Source: Pseudomonadota bacterium (lineage in GTDB: Bacteria > Pseudomonadota > Gammaproteobacteria > Steroidobacterales > Steroidobacteraceae). From it: a DNA stretch of 39,876 nt. The notes under the pieces were generated by a model that had not been told where the DNA came from, searched no databases, and was given only the letters and a program-made list of their open reading frames with translations. Below, piece by piece: positions 24,402 to 32,733 of this stretch. Numbering within the stretch: the stretch's first letter is position 1; every line of letters starts with the position of its first letter. The DNA is taken from positions 452 through 40,327 of the forward strand of contig JAJZSQ010000015.1 in NCBI GenBank assembly GCA_021849615.1, written 5' to 3'. Both the position numbers and the translations under genes were made by a program.

Positions 24402-26777
24402 ATGCTGTCCATCGAATCCCGTATTGCCGCGGAACTTGCGGTCCGTCCGCCGCAGGTTCTCGCCGCCGTCGCGCTGCTCGACGGCGGCGCCACTGTCCCG
24501 TTCGTCGCCCGCTACCGCAAGGAGGCCACCGGGGGCCTCGACGATGCTCAGCTGCGCACGCTGCAGGAGCGTCTGGTTTATCTGCGCGAGCTCGAGGAGC
24601 GGCGCGCGGTCGTGCTGAAGAGCATCGAGGAGCAGGGCAAATTGACGCCCGAGCTGCGCGCGAACGTCGAGGCAGCCGACACCAAGCAGCGGCTCGAGGA
24701 TTTGTATCTACCCTACAAGCCCAAGCGGCGCACCAAGGCGCAGATCGCGCGCGAGGCGGGCCTGGATGTCCTCGCCGCCGCGCTGCTCGAGGACCCGCGG
24801 CTTGATCCAGAGCGCGAGGCAGCCAAGTACCTGCGCGAGCCGTTCAGCACCGAGCAGGGCGAGAACCCGGGTGCGCCGGACGCCAAGGCGGCGCTGGAGG
24901 GCGCCCGCCAGGTGTTGATGGAGCGCTTCGCGGAGGATGCAGCGCTGGTCGGCGCGCTGCGCGAGCACCTGCGCGAGACGGGCTGGGTGGTCGCGAAGCT
25001 CGAGGCGGGCAAGGAAGAGGCAGGCGCGAAGTTTCGCGACTACTTCGACTATCGCGAGCCGTTCAAGGCGATTCCTTCGCATCGGGCGCTCGCGCTGTTT
25101 CGCGGGCGCAAGGAGCAGGTGCTGCAGGTCGTTCTGAAGCTGCCCGAGCAGCTCGAGTCCGACGGTGCGCCCGCACCCGCTGCCGAGGTCACCTCCTGCG
25201 AGCGCAAAATCGCCGCCCGCTTCGCGATTGCCGATCAGGGACGAGCGGCCGATGCGTGGCTCGCCCAGACGGTGCGCTGGTGCTGGCAGGTGAAGCTGGC
25301 CTGGCAGCTCGAGGGCGAGCTGTTCGCCGAGCTGCGCGAAAGCGCCGAAGCCGAGGCGATCTCGGTGTTCGCACGCAATCTGCACGACCTGCTGCTCGCC
25401 GCGCCGGCCGGTCCGCGCGCGACGATGGGGCTCGATCCGGGTCTGCGCACCGGAGTGAAGGTCGCCGTCGTTGACCGTACCGGTAAGGTGCTCGATACCG
25501 CGACGGTCTACCCGCACGTGCCGCGCAATGATTGGGAGGCGGCGCTGCAGGTGCTCGCGGCGCTCTGCCGCAAGCATTCGGTCGATCTGATCAGCATCGG
25601 CAATGGGACGGCGTCCCGCGAGACGGACCGGTTGGCCGCCGATCTGATCAAGCGTTTTCCCGATCTGAAGCTCACCAAGATCGTCGTATCGGAGGCCGGT
25701 GCCTCGGTGTACTCGGCATCCGAGCTCGCATCGCGCGAGCTGCCGGAGCTCGACGTCAGCCTGCGCGGTGCGGTGTCGATTGCGCGGCGCCTGCAGGACC
25801 CGCTCGCCGAGCTGGTCAAAATCGATCCGAAATCGATCGGCGTCGGTCAGTACCAGCACGACGTCAACCAGAGCAAGCTCGCCCGTTCACTCGACGCGGT
25901 GGTCGAGGACTGCGTCAACGCCGTCGGTGTCGACGTCAACACCGCCTCCCCGGCGCTTCTGGCGCGCATCTCGGGCCTTTCGGCTACCCTGGCCGAGTCC
26001 ATCGTGCGCCACCGCAACGAGCACGGGGCGTTCCCGAGCCGCGCGGCGCTGCTCGCCGTGCCGCGTTTGGGCGCAAAGACGTTCGAGCAGGCTGCGGGCT
26101 TCCTGCGCGTCAATGACGGTTCGAACCCGCTTGACCGCTCCTCGGTGCACCCGGAGGCCTATCTGCTCGTCGAGCGCATCCTCGAGGATCTCGGCAAGCC
26201 ACTCGCCCAGGTGATGGGCGACGCCGGCACGCTGAAGCAGCTCGATGCCAACCGGTACACCGATGAGCGCTTCGGTCTGCCGACGGTACGCGACATTCTG
26301 CGCGAGCTCGAGAAGCCCGGCCGCGATCCGCGTCCGGAATTCAAGACCGCGGTATTCCACGAGGGTGTGGAGGATCTGAAGGATCTCACGCCCGGCATGC
26401 TGCTCGAGGGCGTGGTGACCAACGTCACCAACTTCGGCGCATTCGTCGACATCGGTGTGCACCAGGACGGTCTGGTGCACATCTCGATGATGTCGCACCG
26501 GTTCGTGAAGGACCCGCGCGAGCTCGTCAAGGCGGGCGACGTGGTCAAGGTCAAAGTGCTCGAGGTCGATCTGCAGCGCCGGCGCGTCGCGCTCACCATG
26601 CGGCTCGATGAGGCTCCGTCGCGCGAGCGCACCGGCGGTGCGCCGCGCGCGAGCGGGGGAGCGGATCGGAACCGCGGCAACTCGCGATCCGCTCCGCGTG
26701 CCCCTGCGGCTCGCGCCGCCGAGGCGGGCGGCAATGGCGTGATGGCCGAGGCTTTGGCCCGCGCGCTGAAGCGCTAG
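24402..26777 (+). CDS. tex: Transcription accessory protein Tex
   Basis: A 791-residue nucleic-acid-binding protein, full length for Tex (usually 730-790). Domains in order: Tex N-terminal helical region with [17 protein letters not shown] and the [20 protein letters not shown] segment (residues ~30-125); YqgF/RuvC-like domain from [17 protein letters not shown] (~341) to ~460; helix-hairpin-helix region with [18 protein letters not shown] and [16 protein letters not shown] (~505-575); S1 domain with [20 protein letters not shown] and GLVHISMMS (~660-735); and an Ala/Arg/Gly tail. Tex affects transcription and RNA stability and is conserved across bacteria. The ATG at 24402 gives the standard N-terminus ([12 protein letters not shown]); an upstream TTG in frame is rejected. 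It is convergent with the Rieske gene, 22 bases apart. Confidence 0.95.
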   Translation: MLSIESRIAAELAVRPPQVLAAVALLDGGATVPFVARYRKEATGGLDDAQLRTLQERLVYLRELEERRAVVLKSIEEQGKLTPELRANVEAADTKQRLEDLYLPYKPKRRTKAQIAREAGLDVLAAALLEDPRLDPEREAAKYLREPFSTEQGENPGAPDAKAALEGARQVLMERFAEDAALVGALREHLRETGWVVAKLEAGKEEAGAKFRDYFDYREPFKAIPSHRALALFRGRKEQVLQVVLKLPEQLESDGAPAPAAEVTSCERKIAARFAIADQGRAADAWLAQTVRWCWQVKLAWQLEGELFAELRESAEAEAISVFARNLHDLLLAAPAGPRATMGLDPGLRTGVKVAVVDRTGKVLDTATVYPHVPRNDWEAALQVLAALCRKHSVDLISIGNGTASRETDRLAADLIKRFPDLKLTKIVVSEAGASVYSASELASRELPELDVSLRGAVSIARRLQDPLAELVKIDPKSIGVGQYQHDVNQSKLARSLDAVVEDCVNAVGVDVNTASPALLARISGLSATLAESIVRHRNEHGAFPSRAALLAVPRLGAKTFEQAAGFLRVNDGSNPLDRSSVHPEAYLLVERILEDLGKPLAQVMGDAGTLKQLDANRYTDERFGLPTVRDILRELEKPGRDPRPEFKTAVFHEGVEDLKDLTPGMLLEGVVTNVTNFGAFVDIGVHQDGLVHISMMSHRFVKDPRELVKAGDVVKVKVLEVDLQRRRVALTMRLDEAPSRERTGGAPRASGGADRNRGNSRSAPRAPAARAAEAGGNGVMAEALARALKR

Positions 26778-26799
26778 CGACGCACGGCGCTGCGCCGGC

Positions 26800-27759
26800 T
26801 CACGTGGGCGGTGCAGCGCACGTACTGCCCTTCAGCGCGCTGAAGTAATAGTGACGAAAGCGCAGCGTCGCGCGGTCGGTGGGGACGGAACGGTCGGCGC
26901 GCGCCGGTGGGATCTCCGGCGGCTCGGAGGATTCGACGATGGCGCGGTCCTCCCCGGCGATGCGCCGGTTGGCGCGATTGAACAGCCCATCGAGCAGTGG
27001 CGAGCGCGCGAAATTGCGTGCGGCGCTCAGCAGGAGCTTGGTGCGCCGTTCAGCCACCGGAATGCAGGCCACCGCCAGCGTCAGCTCACGGCCGGGCACG
27101 GGAATGTGCAAATTCATCTGGTTGGGCCGGCGAAAATCGAGCATGCCGGGGCGCACCTGCCCGTGCAGTGCCGTGCGAACACGCCATCCCCACTCCTGCG
27201 GCTCGATCAGTGTCTCGAGACGCTCCCCAAGCAGCGCCACGAGGTCCTTGCCGATGGTGCGCCGGTGCACGAAAGGCAGGTGCGGCCAATCGAGCATGTT
27301 CTCCATCGCACGGGTCCAGTGCGTGTTCCAGGTCATCTCGATGCCGCTGATCCGGGTGCGGGTGCCGAGCAGTGCCTCATGCACGGACGGGGGCTGCGGT
27401 GGCGGATCGCCCGTCGAGGTGTGGATCCAGATCTGGCCAGCGAGCTCGGCAGCAGGCACGGCGAGGGCGGCGAGGCGCTCGCGGCGCACGTCGGGATTCC
27501 AGGGAACCTCGACGCACTGTCCGGAGCGCGCGAAACGCCAGCCGTGAAACGGGCACTGCAGGCAGCCGTCCACCACGGTTCCCAGTGAGAGCGCCACGCC
27601 CCGGTGGGGGCAGCGGTCGAGCAGGGCCGCGGGCGCCCCGTGCGCGTCCCGAAACAGCACGAGCGCCGTGCCGGCCACCTCGATGCGCAGGGGGCGGGTG
27701 CGCCCCAGCCGCGAGCTGAACGCGACGGGGGTCCAGACCTGGGCGAAGTCCTGGAACAT
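26800..27759 (-). CDS. Rieske non-heme iron oxygenase, coupled to the B12-type regulator
   Basis: A 319-residue oxygenase. The Rieske [2Fe-2S] motif is CPHR-x14-CLQCPFHGW (residues ~46-70). The mononuclear-iron site in the second half is ENMLDWPHLPFVHRR, giving the Asn/Asp-x-x-His-x4-His arrangement of Rieske oxygenases. Such enzymes use a reductase and O2 to hydroxylate or demethylate aromatic, terpenoid, steroid or tetrapyrrole rings; the overall form (short C-terminal domain, single alpha subunit) is VanA- or PaO-like. The ATG at 27759 comes 5 bases after the regulator stop with AAGGGG as ribosome-binding site, so translation is coupled. No reductase gene is adjacent. The substrate is unknown. 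Confidence 0.9.
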   Translation of the reverse strand: MFQDFAQVWTPVAFSSRLGRTRPLRIEVAGTALVLFRDAHGAPAALLDRCPHRGVALSLGTVVDGCLQCPFHGWRFARSGQCVEVPWNPDVRRERLAALAVPAAELAGQIWIHTSTGDPPPQPPSVHEALLGTRTRISGIEMTWNTHWTRAMENMLDWPHLPFVHRRTIGKDLVALLGERLETLIEPQEWGWRVRTALHGQVRPGMLDFRRPNQMNLHIPVPGRELTLAVACIPVAERRTKLLLSAARNFARSPLLDGLFNRANRRIAGEDRAIVESSEPPEIPPARADRSVPTDRATLRFRHYYFSALKGSTCAAPPT

Positions 27760-27764
27760 CCCCT

Positions 27765-28706
27765 TCACCCCGCGTTGGCAATGGGACTTTGGTGTTCGGC
27801 CCGGTACTCGGCGATCACCCGCGGCAGCTGCTCGAGGCGGGTGATGAAGCGCACGCCCGGGAGGCGGCGGCGCAGCCGGGCCCAGAGTGCACCGCCGGCC
27901 CAGATTTCGATCCGCTCCGGCAGCCGGTCCCGCAGGTCTGTGAGCATCTCGAGTGCGGCCTTCTGCCGCAGCGCCTCGCTGAAGGACAGGCCGACGACGT
28001 CGATCCCCTTCTGCCGCGCTGCCTCGCTGATGTCCCAGGCGGGCGTCTGTACGCCTAAGGAGACGCAGCGTATGCCTTCGACTGCCAGACACGCCTGGGC
28101 CATCAGCAGTCCCAACTGGTGTTCCTCGCCCGGCAGTGTCGTCAGCATCACGCTGGGGCCGCGCACCCCGGGGTAGATCGCCCCGATGCCCTGGCGCAGC
28201 TGGTGCTGCATCTGTTCGGTGTAGAGGTGCTCCTGACTGATCGAGAGCTGGCCGAGCGACCACGTCTCGCCGACCTTGAGATTCATCGGCGCCGCGAAAT
28301 CGATGACGAAGCGCTGAAGTCCGAGCCGCTGCAACGTCAGGGACAGATGCGAGCGCAGAGCGGCTTCGTCATAGGCCGCCAGGAGCCGCAGCGTCGTGTC
28401 GAGCCGCTCGCCGTCCTCAGAGCGGGCGCCCTGGGGGGGCATCCCGCCCTCGTCCGATGCCCGCGCGAGCAGCGTCTCGAGTGGTGCGCCGACCAACTGG
28501 CCCGGACGCAGCCCGCGGTCGAGCAGGCGGCTGATCAGCCGCAGCTTGTGCACCTGGTCTTGCGGGTAGAGGCGCTCGCCGTGCGCATCGCGCCGCGGGA
28601 GTGGAAACCCATAGCGACGCTCCCACACCCGCAAGGTGTCCTTGGAAAGCCCCGTCTCGCGCTCCACGGCGCTGATCGACGCATCGGGTAGCTGATGGAT
28701 GGGCAC
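27765..28706 (-). CDS. MerR-type regulator with B12-binding domain (CarH/LitR-like photoreceptor)
   Basis: A 313-residue light-sensor-type repressor. Residues ~9-75 are a MerR helix-turn-helix (ISAVERETGLSKDTLRVWER with RYGFP). Residues ~105-175 are the helical cobalamin-cap domain, with the diagnostic Wx9EH motif (W149, E159, H160). Residues ~180-290 are the Rossmann B12 domain with ExHxxG (E194, H196, G199), where the His is the expected lower ligand of cobalt. In CarH, adenosylcobalamin drives tetramer formation and DNA binding, and light breaks it. The residue after Trp149 is Ser, whereas from memory Thermus CarH has His there. GTG 28706 is chosen, with AGGA upstream; a TTG at 28721 would lack a ribosome-binding site. 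Confidence 0.9.
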   Translation of the reverse strand: MPIHQLPDASISAVERETGLSKDTLRVWERRYGFPLPRRDAHGERLYPQDQVHKLRLISRLLDRGLRPGQLVGAPLETLLARASDEGGMPPQGARSEDGERLDTTLRLLAAYDEAALRSHLSLTLQRLGLQRFVIDFAAPMNLKVGETWSLGQLSISQEHLYTEQMQHQLRQGIGAIYPGVRGPSVMLTTLPGEEHQLGLLMAQACLAVEGIRCVSLGVQTPAWDISEAARQKGIDVVGLSFSEALRQKAALEMLTDLRDRLPERIEIWAGGALWARLRRRLPGVRFITRLEQLPRVIAEYRAEHQSPIANAG

Positions 28707-28709
28707 AAA

Positions 28710-28720
28710 TGTCCTGGACA
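28710..28720. promoter_or_regulatory. Operator box 1 in the regulator-folE2 gap
   Basis: TGTCCTGGACA is a perfect palindrome around one base. With the following AAAA it matches box 2 at 13 of 15 positions. It lies 4 bases upstream of the folE2 -35 hexamer and covers the ribosome-binding region of the regulator gene. TGGACA within it is repeated as TTGACA exactly 10 bases further on. Confidence 0.6.
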
Positions 28721-28724
28721 AAAA

Positions 28725-28753
28725 TTGACAGAGCTCACTTTCAAGCCTATTGT
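28725..28753 (+). promoter_or_regulatory. folE2 promoter
   Basis: TTGACA (28725-28730), a perfect -35, is followed after 17 bases by TATTGT (28748-28753), four of six to the -10 consensus. Transcription would start near 28760, giving a leader of about 47 bases. Operator boxes lie immediately upstream of the -35 and just downstream of the start point, as expected for repression. Confidence 0.65.
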
Positions 28754-28771
28754 TTCAGCGAAAAGTCATTT

Positions 28772-28782
28772 TGTCTAGGACA
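28772..28782. promoter_or_regulatory. Operator box 2 in the regulator-folE2 gap
   Basis: TGTC-TAG-GACA sits inside the longer inverted repeat TTTTGTC-TAG-GACAAAA (28769-28785). Its centre is 62 bases from that of box 1, close to six helical turns, placing both boxes on the same DNA face. It lies within the transcribed leader of folE2. Confidence 0.58.
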
Positions 28783-28806
28783 AAAAAAGGTTTACGAGGA
28801 CGCTTC

Positions 28807-29631
28807 ATGAATGCTGCTGCCCGTTCTGTTCTGGCCGATGTTCAAGCCAGCCCCGACACCCGCAACATCCGCATCAACCGGGTGGGCGTGAAAGGCTTGC
28901 GGACCCTGCTGCGGGTACGCCAGGCGGACGGCGGCGAGCAATCCACGGTGGCCCGGCTGGACATGTCCGTCGGGCTCCCGGGCGAAGTGAAGGGGACCCA
29001 CATGTCCCGCTTCGTCGAGATCATCGAGGCCAATCCCTCCGCGCTCGATCTGCCGGCGCTGCTGGCGTTGCTGCAGCGGATGCTCGCGCGGCTCGGAGCC
29101 GACCGTGGCGAGATCGCTCTGGCCTGCACGTACTTCATCCGCAAAGCCGCGCCGGTCTCGGGCGTGGAGAGCCTGCTCGATCATGAAATCCTGATGCGCG
29201 CCGTACACGACCCGCACGGCGGAACGCGAGCGACGCTGCAGGTGTGCGTTCCGGTGACGAGTCTGTGCCCCTGTTCAAAGGAAATTTCCGAATACGGTGC
29301 GCACAACCAGCGCTCGCACGTCACCATCGAGGCGCAGCTGAACGCGCCGATGACGATCGAGGAACTGGTGCGCATCGCTGAGGAAGAGGCGTCCTGCGAA
29401 GTGTTCGGGTTACTGAAGCGGCCGGATGAAAAATTCGTCACCGAGCGCGCCTATGAGAATCCGAAGTTCGCCGAAGATCTCGTACGCGACATCGCCGTGC
29501 GTTTGAACGCCGAGCAGCGGATTACGCGCTACCGCGTGACAGCGGAGAACTTCGAGTCCATCCACAACCACTCGGCGTTTGCCGAAATCGAGCACGAGGC
29601 GTCCGCGACCGATCGTCTGCACCTCGCCTGA
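28807..29631 (+). CDS. folE2: GTP cyclohydrolase IB (FolE2)
   Basis: Converts GTP to 7,8-dihydroneopterin triphosphate, the first step of folate and pterin synthesis, with a metal other than zinc if needed. The 274-residue product has RINRVGVKGLRTLLRV, then VGLPGEVKGTHMSRFVEII, the signature TSLCPCSKEIS (candidate metal/catalytic Cys154), HNQRSHVTIEAQ, and FESIHNHSAFAEIEHEA near the end. All are typical of the COG1469 family. GAGGA is six bases before the ATG at 28807. In many bacteria folE2 is under Zur control; here no Zur-type site is seen, and the gene instead faces a B12-type regulator with paired operators, suggesting light control. Confidence 0.95.
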   Translation: MNAAARSVLADVQASPDTRNIRINRVGVKGLRTLLRVRQADGGEQSTVARLDMSVGLPGEVKGTHMSRFVEIIEANPSALDLPALLALLQRMLARLGADRGEIALACTYFIRKAAPVSGVESLLDHEILMRAVHDPHGGTRATLQVCVPVTSLCPCSKEISEYGAHNQRSHVTIEAQLNAPMTIEELVRIAEEEASCEVFGLLKRPDEKFVTERAYENPKFAEDLVRDIAVRLNAEQRITRYRVTAENFESIHNHSAFAEIEHEASATDRLHLA

Positions 29632-29634
29632 TCG

Positions 29635-29656
29635 CGCCGGCGCCCAGGCGCCGGCG
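29635..29656 (+). terminator. Hairpin directly after folE2
   Basis: A perfect inverted repeat with 10-base arms (CGCCGGCGCC and complement) around CA begins three bases after the folE2 stop. No T-run follows, so it is at best a terminator of the non-canonical GC-rich kind or an mRNA-stabilising stem. Confidence 0.42.
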
Positions 29657-29915
29657 GCGTGCACCGCCTGAATGCCGGCCGCACGGCCCCGGCTGGCGCG
29701 CCGCCGGGCGGGGGCGTAAGGTAAGTCCACATGAGGGAGGGGGCTTGGACAACCTGTGCGCGGGTTCTCAGGGCGCCGGGGCGTGATGCACCGTGTCGCT
29801 GCACAGTACCTGCTGAGCGAAGGATTCGCGTCGCAACACCCGACTGCGGTCACCAACGGCGTACCCTGCGGGGACGCGCGTGTGATCTTCGCGATTGAAC
29901 GGAGTGCAGGTGCCG

Positions 29916-32729
29916 ATGCGTTGGACGACGGAACGCAAGACGCAGCTCGCCTTCGCCTGTGCTTTGGCCTGCGTGGTGCTGATCGGGGTCGTTTCCGTGC
30001 TCAGCCTGCAGCGCCTGCGGCGCGATGCCGCCTGGGTCACGCACACCGTCACGGTGCTCGCCGATCTGCGCGAGCTCCAGGATGGCATCGAGACGGCCGA
30101 GTCCGACGAACGCGACTTCCTCATCACCCAGAGTCAGGCCGATCTGCACGACTACCGGGACGCCGCGAAGTCCATCGAAAGCGGCTACGGACAGCTGAAG
30201 CGCCAGACGGCCGATAACCCGCTCGAACAGCACCGCCTGGTACGGCTCGCGCCGCTGCTCGCTGCCCGCATTGCCGGCCTGAGCGACCTGCTCGCGCTGC
30301 GGCGCGAGCAAGGGTTCCGCGCCGCGCAGCGCCAGCAGGTGCTGGCGCGAGAGCATCGCACGGCCGCCGAGCAGATCGACCGGATCATCGGCCGGATGCG
30401 CACCACCGAGCGCACGTTGCTCGCGGGCCGCGAGGCGACCGCCGCGCTGCGTGCGCACCTGACCGAGCAGACCGTCGCAGTCGGCGGTGCACTGGCCATC
30501 ATCATCACCGCTCTGGCGCTCTGGGCGCTGCGGCGGGACTTCGCCGGGCGCCGCCGCGCTGAGACCGCGGTGCGCCAGCTGAACGCCGAACTCGAGAATC
30601 GCGTCATCCAGCGCACCGATGAGCTGGCCCGCGCCACCGCATCCGTGCAGGCCAGCGAGCGGCGGCTGCGCGCATTCGTCAGTACGACCTCGGATGTCGT
30701 GTACCAGATCGCGCCGGACTGGAGCGAACTGCGCGCACAGCGCGCCGATCGCGACGGCGGGGCGCCGCCGGTGGCGACCACGGAATGGCTCGAACGGTTC
30801 GTCCATCCCGAGGATCGCGAGCGGGTGCGAGCGGCCGTCGCCGAGGCGCTGCGCACCGGCGGGGTGCTGGAGCTCGAGCATCGCGTCCGCCGAAGTGATG
30901 GCAGTGTCGGGTGGGTGGTGTCCCGGGCCGTCCCGCTTAAGGACGGCGCGGATCGCGTGGTCGAGTGGTTCGGCGCCGCCAGCGACGTGACCGAACGCAA
31001 GGAGGCGCGCCTGAAACTCGAAGCGCAGCTCGCGCGACTGAACCTGCTCGGCAGCATCACGCGGGCCATGGGCGAGCGCCAGGACGTGCACAGCATCTTC
31101 CAGGTCGTCATCCGGACCCTCGAGGAGCACCTGGCGCTCCATTTCTGCTCGATCTGCCGCTACGACGGCGCGGCGCATCGCCTGATCGTCGCGCGTGTCG
31201 GGGTGCAAAGTGGAGCGCTCGCGCTCGAATTGGCGCTCGGGGAGAATGCCAGCATCGATACCGGTCAGAACGGCCTGTCACGCTGCGTGCAGGGCGAGCT
31301 GGTGTATGAGCCGGATCTGGTGGCGCTCGATGCGCTGTTCCCGCGCCGCCTGGCCGCCGGTGGCCTCGGGTCGCTGGTGGCGGCGCCGCTGCGCTTCGAG
31401 AGTCAGGTGTTCGGCGTGCTGCTCGCCGCGCGGCGCGAGCCACGCAGCTTCTCGAGCGGAGAGTGTGAGTTTCTGCGGCAGCTCGCCGAGCACGTTGCGC
31501 TCGCGGCGCAGCAGACGCAACTGCACGAGGCGCTGCAGCGCGCCTACGACGATCTGCGTCAGACGCAGCAGGCGGTGCTGCAGCAGGAACGGCTGCTCGC
31601 GCTCGGCACGATGGCGAGCGGCATCGCGCACGACATCAACAATGCGATCTCGCCGATCATGTTGTATACGGACATGCTGCTCGAGGACCGCGAGGTGCCG
31701 TCCCGGGCCCACAAGCCGCTGCAGGTGATTCAGCGTGCGGTCGAGCAGGTGGCGCATACGGTGGCGCGTATGCGCGAGTTCTACCGCATGCGTGAGCCGC
31801 AACAGCGACTCACGCCCGTCGACCTGAATCAGCTCGTCACCGACGTGCTCGACCTGACCCGTGCGCGCTGGAGCGACATGCCGCAGCAGCGCGGCGTCGT
31901 GATCGAGCTGCAGACCGAACTGCAGCCGGAGCTGCCGCGCGTGCCAGGCGTCGCCAGCGAGCTGCGCGATGCGCTCACCAACCTGGTGTTCAATGCCGTC
32001 GATGCGATGCCGCAGGGCGGACGCTTGCGGCTGCAGACGCGCTTGCTGACGCCGGCCGCAGCGAGCGGCGGCGCGCGAGGATACGTGCAGCTGGCGGTGA
32101 CCGACTCGGGAGTAGGCATGGACGAAGAGACCCGCAGCCGCTGTCTCGAGCCGTTCTATACGACCAAGGGTGAGCGTGGCACCGGCCTCGGGCTGCCGAT
32201 GGTCTACGGCGCCATGCAGCGCCACGGTGGTGAAGTAGAGGTCGCGAGCGTCCTCGGCAAAGGAACCTGCGTGACGCTCAGCTTCCCGGTGACGCGCGAC
32301 GACGCCGGAGGCGTGACCGGGATCAATGCCGTCGAGGTGGTTCCACCCCGATGCATTCTGCTCGTCGATGACGATCCGATCGTGATGCAGTCGACCCGAG
32401 AGACGCTGAGTGCTGACGGCCATGCCGTTACCATCGCCGACGGAGGTCAGGCCGGCATCGACGCGTTCCGCTGCGCGTTGAGTGCGGGGCAACCCTACGA
32501 CGTCGTCATCACGGATCTCGGCATGCCGCAGGTCGATGGCCGTCAGGTGGCTGCGGCCGTCAAGAGCGCCCGTGCGCAGACGCTCGTCCTGCTTCTGACG
32601 GGCTGGGGGCGCCGGCTGGTGGAGGAGGGAGAGATCCCGCCGCACGTGGATCGGGTGCTCACCAAGCCGCCGCGTCTGCACGAGCTGCGCGCGGCATTGG
32701 TGCCGCCCGGCGATGCGCCGGCGGCCTGA
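29916..32729 (+). CDS. Hybrid sensor histidine kinase (CHASE3-PAS-GAF-HisKA-HATPase-REC)
   Basis: A 937-residue membrane kinase. A first transmembrane helix (about 12-32) and a second (about 187-205) flank a periplasmic CHASE3-type sensor (ELQDGIETAESDERDFLITQ). Then come a PAS domain with C-terminal PAC (about 240-365), a GAF domain (about 385-530), a dimerisation domain with the phospho-acceptor His572 in SGIAHDINNAI, an ATPase domain (N-box LVFNAVDAM, GTGLGLPMVYG) and a C-terminal receiver with the phospho-acceptor Asp867 in VVITDLGMPQVDG. No HPt domain follows. ATG 29916 is chosen because GCAGG precedes it; an upstream TTG is in frame. Its stop is 4 bases from the stop of a convergent REC-EAL gene, a likely partner. 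Confidence 0.93.
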   Translation: MRWTTERKTQLAFACALACVVLIGVVSVLSLQRLRRDAAWVTHTVTVLADLRELQDGIETAESDERDFLITQSQADLHDYRDAAKSIESGYGQLKRQTADNPLEQHRLVRLAPLLAARIAGLSDLLALRREQGFRAAQRQQVLAREHRTAAEQIDRIIGRMRTTERTLLAGREATAALRAHLTEQTVAVGGALAIIITALALWALRRDFAGRRRAETAVRQLNAELENRVIQRTDELARATASVQASERRLRAFVSTTSDVVYQIAPDWSELRAQRADRDGGAPPVATTEWLERFVHPEDRERVRAAVAEALRTGGVLELEHRVRRSDGSVGWVVSRAVPLKDGADRVVEWFGAASDVTERKEARLKLEAQLARLNLLGSITRAMGERQDVHSIFQVVIRTLEEHLALHFCSICRYDGAAHRLIVARVGVQSGALALELALGENASIDTGQNGLSRCVQGELVYEPDLVALDALFPRRLAAGGLGSLVAAPLRFESQVFGVLLAARREPRSFSSGECEFLRQLAEHVALAAQQTQLHEALQRAYDDLRQTQQAVLQQERLLALGTMASGIAHDINNAISPIMLYTDMLLEDREVPSRAHKPLQVIQRAVEQVAHTVARMREFYRMREPQQRLTPVDLNQLVTDVLDLTRARWSDMPQQRGVVIELQTELQPELPRVPGVASELRDALTNLVFNAVDAMPQGGRLRLQTRLLTPAAASGGARGYVQLAVTDSGVGMDEETRSRCLEPFYTTKGERGTGLGLPMVYGAMQRHGGEVEVASVLGKGTCVTLSFPVTRDDAGGVTGINAVEVVPPRCILLVDDDPIVMQSTRETLSADGHAVTIADGGQAGIDAFRCALSAGQPYDVVITDLGMPQVDGRQVAAAVKSARAQTLVLLLTGWGRRLVEEGEIPPHVDRVLTKPPRLHELRAALVPPGDAPAA

Positions 32730-32733
32730 TCGG

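Noticed and set aside
28707-28721. TTG start for the B12-type regulator
   Set aside because: No ribosome-binding site precedes it, it lies inside the operator box, and GTG 28706 has AGGA at proper spacing.
28707-28806. Zur-type operator before folE2
   Set aside because: Zur control is common for folE2, but no GTTATA-type palindrome is present; the only inverted repeats are the TGTC-N3-GACA boxes.
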